Shown: one piece after another, positions 25,230-37,345 of the stretch
Layout of the letters: each line of letters starts with the position of its first letter
How positions within the stretch are numbered: position 1 is the first letter of the stretch
Origin: Hippophae tibetana
Taxonomy: Eukaryota > Streptophyta > Magnoliopsida > Rosales > Elaeagnaceae
DNA: 64,000 nucleotides
Assembly: GCA_037013495.1 (NCBI GenBank)
Contig: CM072810.1
Coordinates: 108,910,398-108,974,397 of the forward strand
Direction: 5' to 3'
Program-made: the position numbers and the translations under genes
The notes under the pieces: model-generated
Databases searched by the model: none
Told to the model about the DNA's origin: nothing
Seen by the model: only the letters and a program-made list of their open reading frames with translations

Positions 25230-26540
25230 ACGTGCAAAGTATGATGCTAAAGCATTAATAAGTTTAAGTTAGAAGTTATATTACATGGACTTTTCATTTT
25301 TCATGAAGTACCCATGTCCAACGGACACGATATGGACCTGAATATGGATGCTTGACATTTCAAATTGGTGGACATATAAAGAAAAATGAAAAAAATAAGC
25401 ATCGGACATCCAAAAATTTAGAACATTCAGTGTCCTAAAAAAGTCTATCTAACATAAGTTAGAAGAAGCATAGTAGTAAAATAACACTTGAAAGATAGAT
25501 CCACAAAAACCAAAACAAAAAAACATAAAAGGGTGACACTATTACCCAAATTATTTTTCGTTTGATGAGAACATTATCCAACTACATTGACACTAAAATG
25601 TAATTGATTATATGGATAAAATAGACAACTCAAACATAACTTTTGTGACAATAACAAAAATCACAAAATAAGTGTTTGGCTTCAAAAATAGACCTTCGTA
25701 AAGCACAAAATAAGGAAGTTCAATCTACATTATCCTTAGGATTTTCAAAACTTAATCTTAAAGATCAGCCCCTAAGCTTCCTCCTTTAATTCACATACGT
25801 TAGAAAATTCCCCTAGAAATTCAAGTTATAGAATATAACAAATATTAATATAAAACTTAATATTTTGATCTTAAAATATATTAACTTAACTACTTCATTA
25901 CTCCCCAAACTAAGAGCAACTTTATACATACACCCCTTAACATTTAAAATATATGATTTAGTCCTTAATTTCTAAAATTTTACATATAAGTTCTTAAATT
26001 TTTAAATCGTACCATTTAGGTTTCAAACTTTCAAAAATTCACATAGATTCTAACTTGACTACTAAAGTATATATTTGTGAAACAAAATTTTGAGACATAT
26101 GTGTGCAGTTTAAAACTTTAAGACAATTATATAATTTAAAAGTTCAAAGACAAATATGTGAAGTTTTAAAAGCTTGAGAAACAAATCCTACCTTTTTTTT
26201 AAGTTTGGGAACCCATGTATGAATCTAGTCAAAGTTTAGAACCAATAATATAGTTTAGAAAAATATATATTACTTATTGTTGCTCTCTCTCATACAAGCT
26301 CGAAATTTTAGGAGAGTAAAAAATTGACAATGATGTACTACATTAAGTATATTGCTTTGTTACATGTACTCTTCATTCTTTGTGAAGTACCATGCCCAAG
26401 GAAATATATGACATAGGTGTATGGGTATGGTACTCAACACTCTAAATACATGAAAAATTATAGATATTAAGAAAAAGAGCCATGCCCATCACCCAAATAC
26501 ATCATAAAATGGACACTTCAAATGAGTCGTAAACAAGTCC
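25230..26540. repeat. Diverged repeat pair inside the MED25 intron
   Basis: About 25283-25450 and 26355-26530 share a degraded stretch around TTCAT-TTT-TGAAGTACC-ATG-CCAA, followed by further weak similarity. They lie in the intron between the exons at 26869 and 25000. The element type is not recognised. Confidence 0.3.
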
Positions 26541-27596
26541 ATATATGTAGATTAAATATTACGCAAAACTGCTAATATTGTAGCAAAGAGAATTGTAGAA
26601 ATATATACTTAGGTCTTGACAAAATACCAATTAGAGAATCAAAATTCTTGCCAATCAAAAAGTCAGATCAATTCTATAAATGACAAAAAAATAGATTGAC
26701 ACATCATTTTGTTCTTCACCAAACATATGTAGTTGTATAAGAATGCTTCTTAAGGAGTTATAAGAAAAAAACCAACAAAACATGCAAGGATGAGTTGATA
26801 ACACCATGACAAGATGCATTAACATTAAAAATCTCATAAAGGATAAGAAGATTGATTGTTCGAACAACCTGATGGAGGCGGGTCAGCAACCGATGTAACA
26901 GGGGTTATGTCCATCTTTACAGGACCCTGATTTACAGGGAAACTTATCACTCCATTACGACTTAGAGCAGCAAGAGCCTCCAAAAAGTTATCTGAAATTA
27001 GAACAAGAAAATAAGGGTTTTTTGCATGATCAATGGCAGGATCAACTGCTCGAGGATTGCGCTTTCCCTACATTGGAAAAGTAAACATTCAGTACTATGT
27101 CAGCCGGTAGCAAGGAATCTTTTAATTTTTTAACAAACGAAGCAGAATTTCCCATGGAAAAATAAAAGTTTTGGACATCATCGTGACAAGTTAATTAATA
27201 CCATATGGCACCATCTATGTATGCAAACATCATTTTACTTAAAAAGCCACAAATCCCTTGATAGTTATTCATGCAATGATCTGAAAAGATTTTATTTATG
27301 TAGACGTCTTCCAGAGGGTAACTAACAAATCAAATTACACTAACATAAAACTAAGTATCGAGATCTTATTCATAAAACTTGGGGGCAATAAAATGAAACA
27401 AGAAGAAATTTTTCTATATTATTATAATTACCGTGTTGTATATGGCTCTAAGTTTTGGAAGCTGCTTTGGACAAATGACTGACGAAGAAACTGACAACTG
27501 CATAGCAAAACGTTAACATGTTATCATTTACTTGCAATTTTCAGGCTAAACAAACCACTACTCAATAGCAATAAATAATCAACATAAAAAAAGTAC

Positions 27597-27806
27597 CTAA
27601 GGAAAAAATTTAGCCAAGGTGTCAGCATCAGAAATACGGCTTTCTATTTGAGAGTCCATGTTATCACTCTACTCCAAGCTTTGTATTTGGGGTCTATAAA
27701 TTGGTGTCGGCAAGGGGTGAGGATTATTTGCAGCAATAAGAATACAATGCTTTTGGTAATCAACACTCTGTTGAGTTGGATTTCCATTTTGAGGAATAGG
27801 GAACAT
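27597..27806 (-). pseudogene. MED25: MED25 vWA exon with two in-frame stops (copy A)
   Basis: This 210-bp exon is in phase. It starts MFPIPQNGNP after TTCAG and contains HCILIAANNPHPLPTPIYRP, a strongly conserved MED25 stretch. A TAG at 27671-27669 replaces the Gln expected after SLE. A second TAG (27599-27597) is the last codon before the GTAC donor, where the family also has Gln. Both fit CAG to TAG changes. No alternative splice that avoids the first stop is visible. Confidence 0.8.
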
Positions 27807-28497
27807 CTGAATAGTTAATCAAAATAATTTAAGAATATAAGAACATAGAAATGAAGCTGATATGATTGCAGTCAGAAGTAACAAAAATATTCAACTTTGA
27901 CTTTGTCAAGAGATCAAATTATTAACATTAAATTACAATCAAAAGTATCTCTCACATTCTTTGCAGTTACACAAACCAATTGTATTCGAATCTAAAGACA
28001 AAGGGTTATTTCTTTTTTTCTTTTTTTTTTGGCCAAAAGTGGTTATTTCTGACTAGTAAGACTTTCAATAGGAAACATTCAAAAGAAAGGTATAGATGTA
28101 GAATTTTACTATTCTGAAACCATGAACTAAGAAATAGCAAAGTAGCCACAGAAGAACTGTACTGGACCCCTTAAAATTGATTGCATCTATGAAAATAAAG
28201 AATTTGTGAGAACAAATAAGTAGCACAATAAAGTATAAAGTTAATTGTTGTCCATGGAAAATAGAAATTCATGCTTGATAGATCTTAGGTTTCCATTTCT
28301 ACAAATGATATGTAGAAACATACAATAACATGAGATAACAAGTGCAAGGAGAAAAAAAAATTGTACGCATAATTATATGAGAAACAAGAAGATAAGCAAA
28401 TTGAAAGAGTGGCCAAAATTTAGCAAATAAAACTTTATTGTATGAGAAACAAAAAGATAAGTTCAATTGAGAAACACTTTAATATCCACGTCATGTC

Positions 28498-28598
28498 TGC
28501 AGCATCGTTGAAACCACCACCAGAAAAAGGTATGGCATTAAGCCAATCCAAGAAATTATCCACATCTCTAGTCCAACCACTCCTTTGTACAAGGCAAC
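28498..28598 (-). pseudogene. MED25: MED25 vWA exon, 3' end lost (copy A)
   Basis: After the acceptor TTTTGTAG the exon encodes CLVQRSGWTRDVDNFLDWLN, then AIPFSGGGFNDAA. Here homology stops: the next bases (GACATGACG) do not encode the conserved IAEGLAEA-type continuation, and no donor lies at the break. About nine or ten codons are missing before the next exon (MFPIPQ), which fits a small deletion. Confidence 0.7.
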
Positions 28599-29081
28599 CT
28601 ACAAAATGTAAAGCACAGCATAATTACAATAGTTTGTTAGCGAATTATGCTTATTTATAAGTGAGCTGCAACAAGAGCATCTAATATATAATAATCAATG
28701 AATCAAGGTGCAGTTAAAAGAAATCTCTAAGATTAGGAAACTGGAGATTTATTGGAGTGGCTCAACACAAAGTTCAAATATTCAGAGAATCAATGACAAA
28801 ACTAGTTTAAAAATTCTAAGAAAATCAAAATATGAAAAATCTCATTTTCAACTTAAAAGACTAAGGGAGAGAGTTGCAAATAAAATCGAGAATTTCTACT
28901 ATGATTGTAAAATTCTGATTCAATTTTATAAAGGTAAAAATCGTTGTTCATTGAAAAAGCCCATCTAGTAAATACGAAATAATTGGATAAAGAAATGTCA
29001 TGTTTTGTTCCTCAGATGAATTTGTTATTACTTTGATGCAAGAAAAAACTTTGGATAGAGAAGAATGAGAAAAATGCATAC

Positions 29082-29145
29082 CATAAATATTTCCACGAGT
29101 ACTGAACGTGACCAAAGCGAACTCAAGAATGGAATTTGAAGGCTT
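29082..29145 (-). pseudogene. MED25: Most upstream recognisable MED25 exon (copy A)
   Basis: 64 bp between CAG and GTATGC encode KPSNSILEFALVTFSTRGNI and Tyr, matching the vWA strand that precedes CLVQRSGW. It is more divergent from the family than the other exons. The true first exon (start codon and metal-site motif) was not found up to 34571; it may lie beyond the duplication unit or be lost. Confidence 0.5.
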
Positions 29146-31067
29146 CTGTTATTAAAATAAATTAATAATAAACATAGCAACAATAATAACAAAAGCAATA
29201 ATTATAAGGATAATTGTGGAAAAAACCTAGAGCATTAAACATTAGAAGAAAAATAATTAGTTAGAATGCAAACATTTAATCCTCAATAAAGACAATAACC
29301 GAATTAGTAACATCTAATATGCCCCATTTGGTCCCAACCTTTTGTTGAGTGACCGATTTAGTCAACAATTTGATCCCAAACTTTTTTTATTGGACAGAAT
29401 TATCCCTAACCTTTTCTAACGTGCTTCTCTGATTTCAATAAGAAAACTAAAGTTATAGAAAAATGAACTGCTGGTACTCTATAGACGATAAAACAACAAA
29501 AATACTGCAGACCTCCATTTATGGTTATAAATTATTGTCAACTTTGTAAGCCAACAACTCTATCACAAGGACCATATTTAAGTGTGCAGGTCCAGCAAGT
29601 AAAATGGAAGTAGCACATAGAGCCTTCAGCCATGATTGTTTCTTTTCATTCCTAATTTTTGAAGGATTAGGGTATCTGATTCTCTGATACAGACTAAGTA
29701 CCTTTTGAATCTTAACGGAGGTCTAAAATGACTTTAGTCGTAGTATATGTACAGGCAACAATTTCACTTATCTACAACTTTCGGTTTTTTTATTTAAATT
29801 AGAGAAAGGCATGATGTGCACATGCTTTTTTCCCATTATTTCTAATGGTACTAACACGTAGGTCACCTAATTGGTCAGATAAGAGAAGAGAGTGGACGGG
29901 CCAAATTGGTCCAATTAAAAGTTACAAGACTAATTTGGTCTAATTAGAAAAGGTTATGATGTAAGAGGTTAAGGGGAGATAGCAAGAATTAGCACAAAGG
30001 GATCAAGATTAGGGAGGTTGGGTAATAAGAGAGCAAAGTGTTCTCAAAGTACACCATTAAATAAAAAATATTCATCAAAAACAAAATAGTCATTACAGCT
30101 AAAAATACACCTATATATGCTAAACTAAAGATAATTATGTGCCACACAATATCTTCTTTTTTATTTTTTAAATAAGAAACATTATATTATTTTAATATAT
30201 GTAATAAATACAAAAATACATAGAGCGAAGAGGTCCTAACATTAAAACAACAATACACAATGAAAACCCCAATTTATCCTACATTATTCTCCCCTACTCC
30301 GACAAGTTCAAAGGCCAAATAATAGGAATTGTTTCAACCATTCTGAGAGCTGCATGAGAAACAACAAATGAGGAATGAAATCTTTCATTACCTATTATCG
30401 TTTTAATGTTTGGATATTATAAGGTCCATGTATCCATATTTTTTAATCCAATGGTCAAGATTCATATTACATGTTACATCTCACTTGCATACACATATAG
30501 CAAGAAGCATATTAATCTGAAACTGATAGAAATACTAAGCAACTATAGGAGATGACTTCTAGTATGGAAAGTTGCATGTCGATCTCATGAAAGTTCTGAA
30601 CAATGACTTCGTCCAGTAGACGTCTAGAGAGATCACATGCAATTATGAGAACTGATTATCTAAAAATGCTATATTAAATGCATTTATGTGTATTGTTATA
30701 TGTTTTTGCAGGAAACACAACCAAACGACAGAATTTTGTTTGCTACAATAGAGATGCCAGTAAGGTCATGGCTAAAAAATTGTGTACCTACCCAATCAAC
30801 TCATTGCCACAGAAAGACCTGCATGAATGCCAAAATAAATTATAAATGGAAAAGAAAGTTAGTGTCATCAAATCAAAAACCTCACTAGCCATAAAAATGA
30901 AAATTAAAGAAAATAGTCACAATACACATTTATTTATAATAATTGAAATGGCCTTATAAGTACACATTGTTGCTACTATCTAGGCACAAAAGCATCAAAT
31001 TATGTCGGTTCGATTTATATAATAGGAATAAACCAAGTTTTCTTTTTAAAGATTCCTTGAATAACAT
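29146..31067. other. No exon recognised upstream of MED25 copy A
   Basis: AT-rich sequence. The open frames (for example 30688-30888, plus) have no motif or splice context. Confidence 0.45.
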
Positions 31068-31300
31068 TAAGCCATGTTATTTGACTTATTTTGTTTTTAC
31101 TACAGACACTTTGAATGCATAGTAAGCCAACATGATGCACCATGTTAGAAGTTGTGAGAAAACCAACTCTCCCAAAAGCGCATTAAGTCATGTTATTTGA
31201 CTTATTTTGTTTTTACTACAAACACTTTGAATGCATAGTAAGCCAACTTGATGCATCATGTTAGAAGTTGTTGGAAAACGAACTCTACCAAAAGCTTAAA
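31068..31300. repeat. 116-bp tandem repeat, two units
   Basis: The block starting CATGTTATTTGACTTATTTT at 31073 recurs at 31189, with only a few changes, through TGAATGCATAGTAAGCCAAC and on to a CATGTTAGAAGTTGT-type end. Confidence 0.85.
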
Positions 31301-31717
31301 CTTTTGGAAGAGTTGGTTTCTAACTTTTGAGAGAGTTGATTTCACAACAAATTCTAATATGGTATTAAAACTAGAGGTCCTGTGTTCAAGATTCAATAAC
31401 CCAAATTGTTGAATTGTAAGTGTTTGACATGCATTATTCATAGAGCCAACATTTGTGGGGGAGTGATAAATGTATAAAAATATCGTTGGCCCTTCTCCTA
31501 CCAGCTTAAGTTTTTGAGAGAGTTGGTTTCCTAACAATTTCTAACATAGTATCAAAATTGGAGGTCGTGTGCTCATGACCCAAAAATCTCAATTGTTGAA
31601 TTACAAGTATTTAACATGCATGGTGCAAAAAGCCAACATTTGTGTGAAAGTAATAAATGTATAAAAGTATTATTAACCCTTCTCCCACCAACTTAAGCTT
31701 TTAAAAGAGTTGATAAA
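31259..31717 (+). mobile_element. Tandem TRIM-like relic
   Basis: A roughly 187-bp unit is repeated. An LTR-like block at 31464-31546 (TGATAAATG to TTCTAACA) is followed by a primer-site-like TAGTATCAAAATTGG and preceded by a purine tract (GTGGGGGAG). A partial upstream block ends before TGGTATTAAAAC at 31360. A third block (31651-31717) begins TAATAAATGTATAAAAG and is truncated. The order LTR-interior-LTR-interior-LTR is the same design as the array at 56683-57317 but more decayed. No target duplication is clear. Confidence 0.5.
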
Positions 31718-33719
31718 GTAAAAAGGAAAGCTCTACTCCTTCTATGTAAAATACATCAGTACTACATAAATAATCTATATAAACTTCGAAACTTTGAAGC
31801 ATAGCCACTTTCATGGCTTGCACTACTCAAAATCATACAAACAGAGCCATGACTCCCTTCTTTCAGTTTGAACAGGTCAAATGATAAGCATAAGGTGGAC
31901 TACAATACCACAAGATACATGATCTTTTGAAGGATCTCTGGAGTTCACTCCTTATCATTATAAGCATTTTATAATTTATTCATTCCAACCAGTAAAATCC
32001 AAGACATGCCATTGGATTTCTTCATAAAAGTTTTTGTTTTATTAAACTTTCCAAAACATCCAAACACTGTCATAAATAAATGCCAATCCATTGAGGCAAG
32101 CATATACCAGATTAGCATCGGCCAACAAGCAACCTCGCACTCCAAAAAGGAATGGTGGTGTATTGACTGACCACTCTTTCTTTCTAGACATTATAGGTCA
32201 CTTGTATACAGCCTATAAATTATCAGAATACTAATTATTGATTGATTTCAAAGTTAAAAGTCTCATTTCAAAAGTGGATGCATTAAAAACAGAATAGTCT
32301 GATCAGATTCTGGAAGAATTTTAAATGTCATATTCAGTACGTATTAGACACAAGCTACCATACAGAAGAAAAAACCCAATTAGTAAATTAAGAATAGACA
32401 ATTTCATTAAACCAGAAGAAATTTTTCCATTAGTTACTTTGTCTGCCAAATCATTTCAACCTGCATAATTCAAACTGTAAAAAATATATTTGCCAAACCT
32501 TTTTCTATTTTTTCAAAATCGTATTAGAAAATGACCCCAAACTGTCATAAACCATTGCCTATTCAAAGTAAACTAATAGTGAATAGTGATCTAGTGACCT
32601 AGTTTGTTGACACTCTAAAGTGAAACTTTCCAAGAATAGACTTCCAAGTTCAAAGATACAAGCATTATCTTTAAAACTTCATATCCTCAAAAGTTCATTT
32701 AAGAGGGCTTTGATTAGAAATAGAGCAAAAGATATGTTAACCAGTGGACTCCAACTAGGTAGAATTTCATTCACTTGATTCAGAGTCAATTTTCATCAAT
32801 TTTAAAAATTAACAACGTTTAACAATCATCAATATGTCTCAATAATGCATTAAAAACAGCTTCTCGTAGATGCAATACCAATTTTTACCATCCCTTGTAG
32901 CACACAAACCACTAAAAGATACAGCATGGTCCCAGTTTTGGTGACTAAATGTAATATTTTAGCTTGCATCAGACAGGTTCCAGTTGCAGTTCAGCAGTAC
33001 AAGCGGAAGAAGTAACTCACTAACTCCCTATAGGGCATGATAATATAGAGGTATCAGGTCATCAGCTAAAAGAGCCATGATTTATTTAGATACCCTACAC
33101 GCAGGGAAAGGATGGTTCGAAAAACTGATGTTGATACAATATGGTTCTTTCAAACCAAGAGTTGTTAGAAAAGCATATTATGGTTGAAATTGACAATATA
33201 TGAATGCCAAGCCAATGAAGTAAATGTGGAAACATGGCCTCACAAGCTTTTAATTCTTTGTAGAATTAACTGCCTATGCAAATTTAGAAACTGCATAATT
33301 GTGCAAAGAATAAAACCTTGTATGTCAAATCCACACAAGAAAAATAATTCTGCTCTAGAAAGTGGAAACATAGTATCCTCTCAAAATCCAGATAAACTAT
33401 GACATTTTGAGCTTTTAATCCATCCATTTACCACTTGAGGCAAAAGAAAAAGGCATCTTTATACTAGTATATATATCGAATTTAACTATCCCAAATTCCA
33501 ATAACAAGCCTATAAGCATTTTTATGTCTAACCCTTAATTTTAGCCGGATAAAAACACAAGTAATTTTTTCATATGTAAAAGACAACAAAAGACTATTAA
33601 AGCAACACAACCCAAACCCTATTTGCAACATTAAAGAAAAATTGTAAAAGGGAACACAATTCTGTAAACCGCCATGAAACATATGACCAGATAAAGCCAT
33701 CAATGGAACATCCTAATAA
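31718..33719. other. AT-rich sequence, no gene seen
   Basis: No supported coding region, splice pattern or element ends are visible. The frames at 33184-33402 (plus) and 33482-33782 (minus) are unrecognised. Confidence 0.45.
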
Positions 33720-33750
33720 GTCTGGTATCTTATTACACATTGTTATTTGT

Positions 33751-33918
33751 TTGGCCCAAAACCTCATCAGCCCAAAGCCCATATATATCCCATTAGAAAC
33801 CCTTTACATTATCTTCTAATATATATATTAGTTCTCTGCGTGAAGTGATTTCTGAAATTCATCATAATTTTTCAGCCATTTGTTTTTTGGGTTTTGTCAT
33901 CTCACTCAACTAGTTAAG
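33751..33918 (+). promoter_or_regulatory. Promoter and 5' UTR-like segment facing right, cut by the duplication edge
   Basis: Two AGCCCA site-II-type motifs (33769-33774 and 33776-33781) follow GGCCCA (33753-33758). After them come a TATATAT stretch and the telo-box AAACCCT (33797-33803). This set is typical of promoters of plant translation and other housekeeping genes. Downstream, a CT-rich, non-coding stretch ends in a donor-like AAG|GTAATA at 33918. No coding exon follows before copy B begins at 34572. It may be the 5' end of a gene whose body lies past the right end of copy B. The motifs alone could also be chance. Confidence 0.35.
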
Positions 33919-35307
33919 GTAATATTTTGATTTAATAGCAAGTTTGTTAATTTATCTTACTATATATTACCAGTAAATTACAGTAGATATTTTATAGGTT
34001 GATTTTTTGGATTTTGGTATAATTTGTAAAAACTCTTTGAAAATTGGTGTTTGTATCTCCATTTGATTATTAGTAGATTTTTCTCGGTGTGCCGTCGTCA
34101 GTGGAATAAACTTTTCACATTGAAAAGTTGAACTAGTTGAATCATTGTGTGTCATTAATTTTCTTACTATGACCCATTATTATATATTTGTGCAACCAAA
34201 ATTGGACCCGATCTTCGCTTCCAGAAGTGCTAATTTATAACAAACATCAAAGTGGAAGTTGACGTAGCACTGTACATAAAAGCACGTGAGACCCAAGTCA
34301 AACTATTAAAGCCAACTCCAAAACTAACAAACTCTAATAAGTTCAGTTCGGGCATCATATGCAGCTGGAAGCCAATTTCAACAACATAAAATTAGGGTTT
34401 TGAAACATGATGGTTCCACTTCCACAATTAGCTAGACTTTTTAAATTCCTTTTACATGCCAGCAATTTCAAACTTAAATTGAAATCTTATAATCAAACTC
34501 AGGACACGGATGGAATATCTTTCTGTCACGTAAAGCATCCTAAAACAAGCATATAAAATCACATTTTGTCTATTTATATTCGGGGGGTAATTGAGAACTA
34601 ATTGAAATTTTAAAACGCATTTTGTCTTGAGAAAAATGAATTTTTTACCCGTAGAGAATTTTAAATTTTTATTTTTAACTTATATATGGACGGAGATTTA
34701 ATGTAATTACACACTTATAATTTTTTAATAATTTGATTATACAATCATAATGAAAAAAAAGGTTTAATAATATATAATTTGATAATAGTTTTATAAATTA
34801 ATTGAAACTAAAGAGTATCCCTAAAAGGATCCACATTATTACTAAATGACCTCACATTATTTAAAAATTTGAAAATGGTTTTGACATGTTTTAAACAACT
34901 TCAAGTCGATTTTAACATATTACAATATTTCAATCCACTTAAAATAAAACAAAAAAGAAATTAATCCACTTTTACTTAAATAAAATTTAAGAAATATTCA
35001 ATAAAATGAATATATGAATTTTTTTAATGGATAAATTCATACTTATAACACACAAAAGTAAGATTTGAAATTGATGTGTGAATTCTTATGATACTTGATT
35101 AAGATAATATAAATAAAATTTATTTAAATAATAAATAGAAAAATATTTATATATATATAATTTATTTCATATATTAAGTTACATAAATGAAATAGTTATA
35201 ATTCCAAAGTCTCGTAATAAATATAGAGTGACACATTATAAAAAGAAGAAGATAACTTTAAGTGTTAGTTAATTTATATATAATATAGATTTATAGATGC
35301 ATCCATT

Positions 35308-35911
35308 ATGAATATCCATTATGTAGAAGCTTTCTTGTCTTCTCGGTCATTCCCTTCGTCTTACTCAACATCGTCTAATGACAAAGGTACTTCTCATTTT
35401 TTATTTCGTGTACTTACCTATGACCAATTATCAACTGCACATTGTGTCTTTGCTACTTCTATTTCCATTCTCAGGGAACCAACCACATTTGTTGACGCTT
35501 TCAACGATCCAAAATGATGGCTTGTCATGAAACAAGAACTGGATGCTCTTTGAACTAATGGCATTTGGACGCTTCAACATCTTACTCCAAACAAGAAACC
35601 AATTGGTTGTAATTGGGTCTACAAAATCAAGTATAATCATGATGGCTATGTGGAACGATACAAGGCTTGGTTAGTGGCAAAAGGATACAATCAAATTGAA
35701 GGTTTTGACTATCAATAAACTTTTACACTAGCAGCCAAACTTGTCACTATTCAACTCCTTCTTGTCGTTGCTCCTATTCAAAATTGGCATATTTGACAAC
35801 TCGATGTCAACAATGTTTTTCTCTATGATGATCTTCATGAAGATGTCTACATGTCCCTTCCACCTAGATTCAGACAAAAGAGGAAAACACGAGTATATAA
35901 GCTACACAAAA
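35308..35911 (+). pseudogene. Ty1/copia reverse-transcriptase fragment (copy B)
   Basis: Partner of 1881-2481, with the same three stops plus a further TGA after DAL (from an extra T). It covers the RT N-terminal half ([20 protein letters not shown]) and ends before the YVDD box. Confidence 0.85.
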
Positions 35912-37103
35912 ATACAAAAAAAAAGTTATGACTAAAATTAAAATGACCGTTCGACCGAAGAGAATTATACTAAGCTTAAAAAGTATCATCCAAGAAAGCT
36001 AAACACGTTTTTAAAGAACAAAAACGTGCAATAAACAGAAAAATATTTTCAACTTCCAACATTTATGATTCCACATTTATGAATCTGCTAATAGAACAGA
36101 AAAACCCAAAATCTCTATTTAATCCATAGATTATATATAAAAGACAATTATGTGCCCTCATAGTAATTCCAAAATGCTGATTAAATTTTGTACAAACTAC
36201 AAAATCTTTCAAATAATATACAAAATTTAGTTACTAGAAAATTTGGACAGAATAAGTAGATAAAACTAGTGATGTACAATGGGTTGTTCCATTTCATGTC
36301 TAATTTAGTGTTTTTAATTGCCTTATGATATAATATTGTCTCATTTTATTTTATTTAGATTATAACCCTAATGGATTTAACTTTAAATATATTTTGTATA
36401 ATTTTTTTTATTAAACTTACATTATAAATAATCATGTATCATATTTTCTATTATTTTTGTATTCTTTCTTGTTTTATTTAAACTTATTTAAAAAAAATGA
36501 GATATCTCATTAATATCGTCTCATAATTATCTTATCTCATTAAAAATTGAGATAATAGAATGAGTTTTGAAAATTAATCAACCTTAACATAAATCTCATT
36601 AATATTTCATCTTAATTTGATGAGCTTGATACATTACATACACCCATATTTTGCAAATGATATCAAGTTTTGCAAATGGTTCTAAAATTTACAAAAATAA
36701 ACAGTACATGTTTTATTTGAGATTTTTTCCTTATGCTCCTCACATTACAATGTAAATATCCTTGTGCTCCTCACGTGACAATGTAATAAGAGGTAATTTT
36801 TTTATTTTTGTTAATTTTTCCTCAGCTAAAAAATCGAGCATGTAAGGAACCTCTTAAGGATCAAGGGCCTGAGCCATCAGTCACGAAGCCCTTACTTCAA
36901 TTATTATTATTATTATTTTGCTAATGATTACTCTAATTAAAACTGTATTAAAGCTAAGAAGCCCATTTTGTTTCTTCCAGACCATAAGACCATGAAGGCA
37001 GCAAAATGATTCCCTCTATATTGATGACGGCTAATCCACCGACAATACTAACTGATTATCAATGTATAGTTATAATTTATGTAAGCCTTTACGGGTTAAG
37101 GGT
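35912..37103. other. AT-rich spacer up to the copia insertion
   Basis: Matches about 2482-3675 of copy A. No gene is seen. Confidence 0.5.
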
Positions 37104-37108
37104 AATCC

Positions 37109-37330
37109 TGTCAAATATTGTGTTTACTAATAATTATCATATGTATGTTCATATTCTTTCTGTTCTAATCTTTATGTACAAATGTATAATATTTGTATAC
37201 AAAATAAAATGGAAAGTAAACAGATTATAACAATATTAATTTCCCACTATTATTTTTGTCTGCTGATTATCTACCATAATTCCTGCATTGTTGTTTTCAT
37301 GTTGTCTGCCATATTACTCACATGCCAACA
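37109..37330 (-). repeat. 3' LTR of copia family 2
   Basis: 222 bp. It differs from the other LTR at seven positions by eye count and by no indel. Confidence 0.95.
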
Positions 37331-37345
37331 CTCCCCCTCAAGGTG
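37331..37345 (-). promoter_or_regulatory. Polypurine tract of copia family 2
   Basis: On the minus strand CACCTTGAGGGGGAG lies directly before the 3' LTR. It overlaps the TGA that ends the RNase H frame (37340-37338). Confidence 0.8.

Larger units (their letters stand above)
20938..29145 (-). pseudogene. MED25: Mediator subunit MED25 (PFT1), copy A, damaged N-terminal half
   Basis: MED25 links transcription factors to RNA polymerase II through the Mediator complex; in plants it acts in jasmonate, light and flowering responses. Minus-strand exons: 29145-29082, 28598-28498, 27806-27597, 27497-27432, 27067-26869, 25000-24933, 24815-23988, 23836-23783, 23460-23432, 22886-22818, 22732-22648, 21791-21705, 21348-20938. 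Introns carry GT/AG ends and phases agree from 27497 to the stop. The von Willebrand A part (first three exons listed) is broken: two TAG codons, an exon losing homology after FNDAA, and no recognisable first exon. The Met/Ser/Gln-rich linker, the activator-interaction domain (KYVRVWE to the exon ending FPG) and the Gln-rich tail are open. A shortened protein from an internal start remains possible; full-length MED25 does not. Confidence 0.85.
1145..34571. repeat. Tandem segmental duplication, copy A (about 33.4 kb)
   Basis: From about 1145 (ATTTATACTCGGGGGTAATT) the sequence runs in parallel with the sequence from about 34572 (ATTTATATTCGGGGGGTAATT). The match continues at about 97-99% by eye to the right edge of the window, apart from defined indels. 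Copy A therefore spans from this point to the base before copy B starts. All the main features recur in order: RT fragment, TRIM, orphan exon, copia family 1, LHT pseudogene, SINE-like insertion and MED25. Positions 24815-34571 of copy A have no visible partner because copy B leaves the window. Confidence 0.95.

Noticed and set aside
30688..30888. 66-codon plus frame upstream of MED25 copy A
   Set aside because: No recognisable domain, no splice context and no partner visible for comparison.
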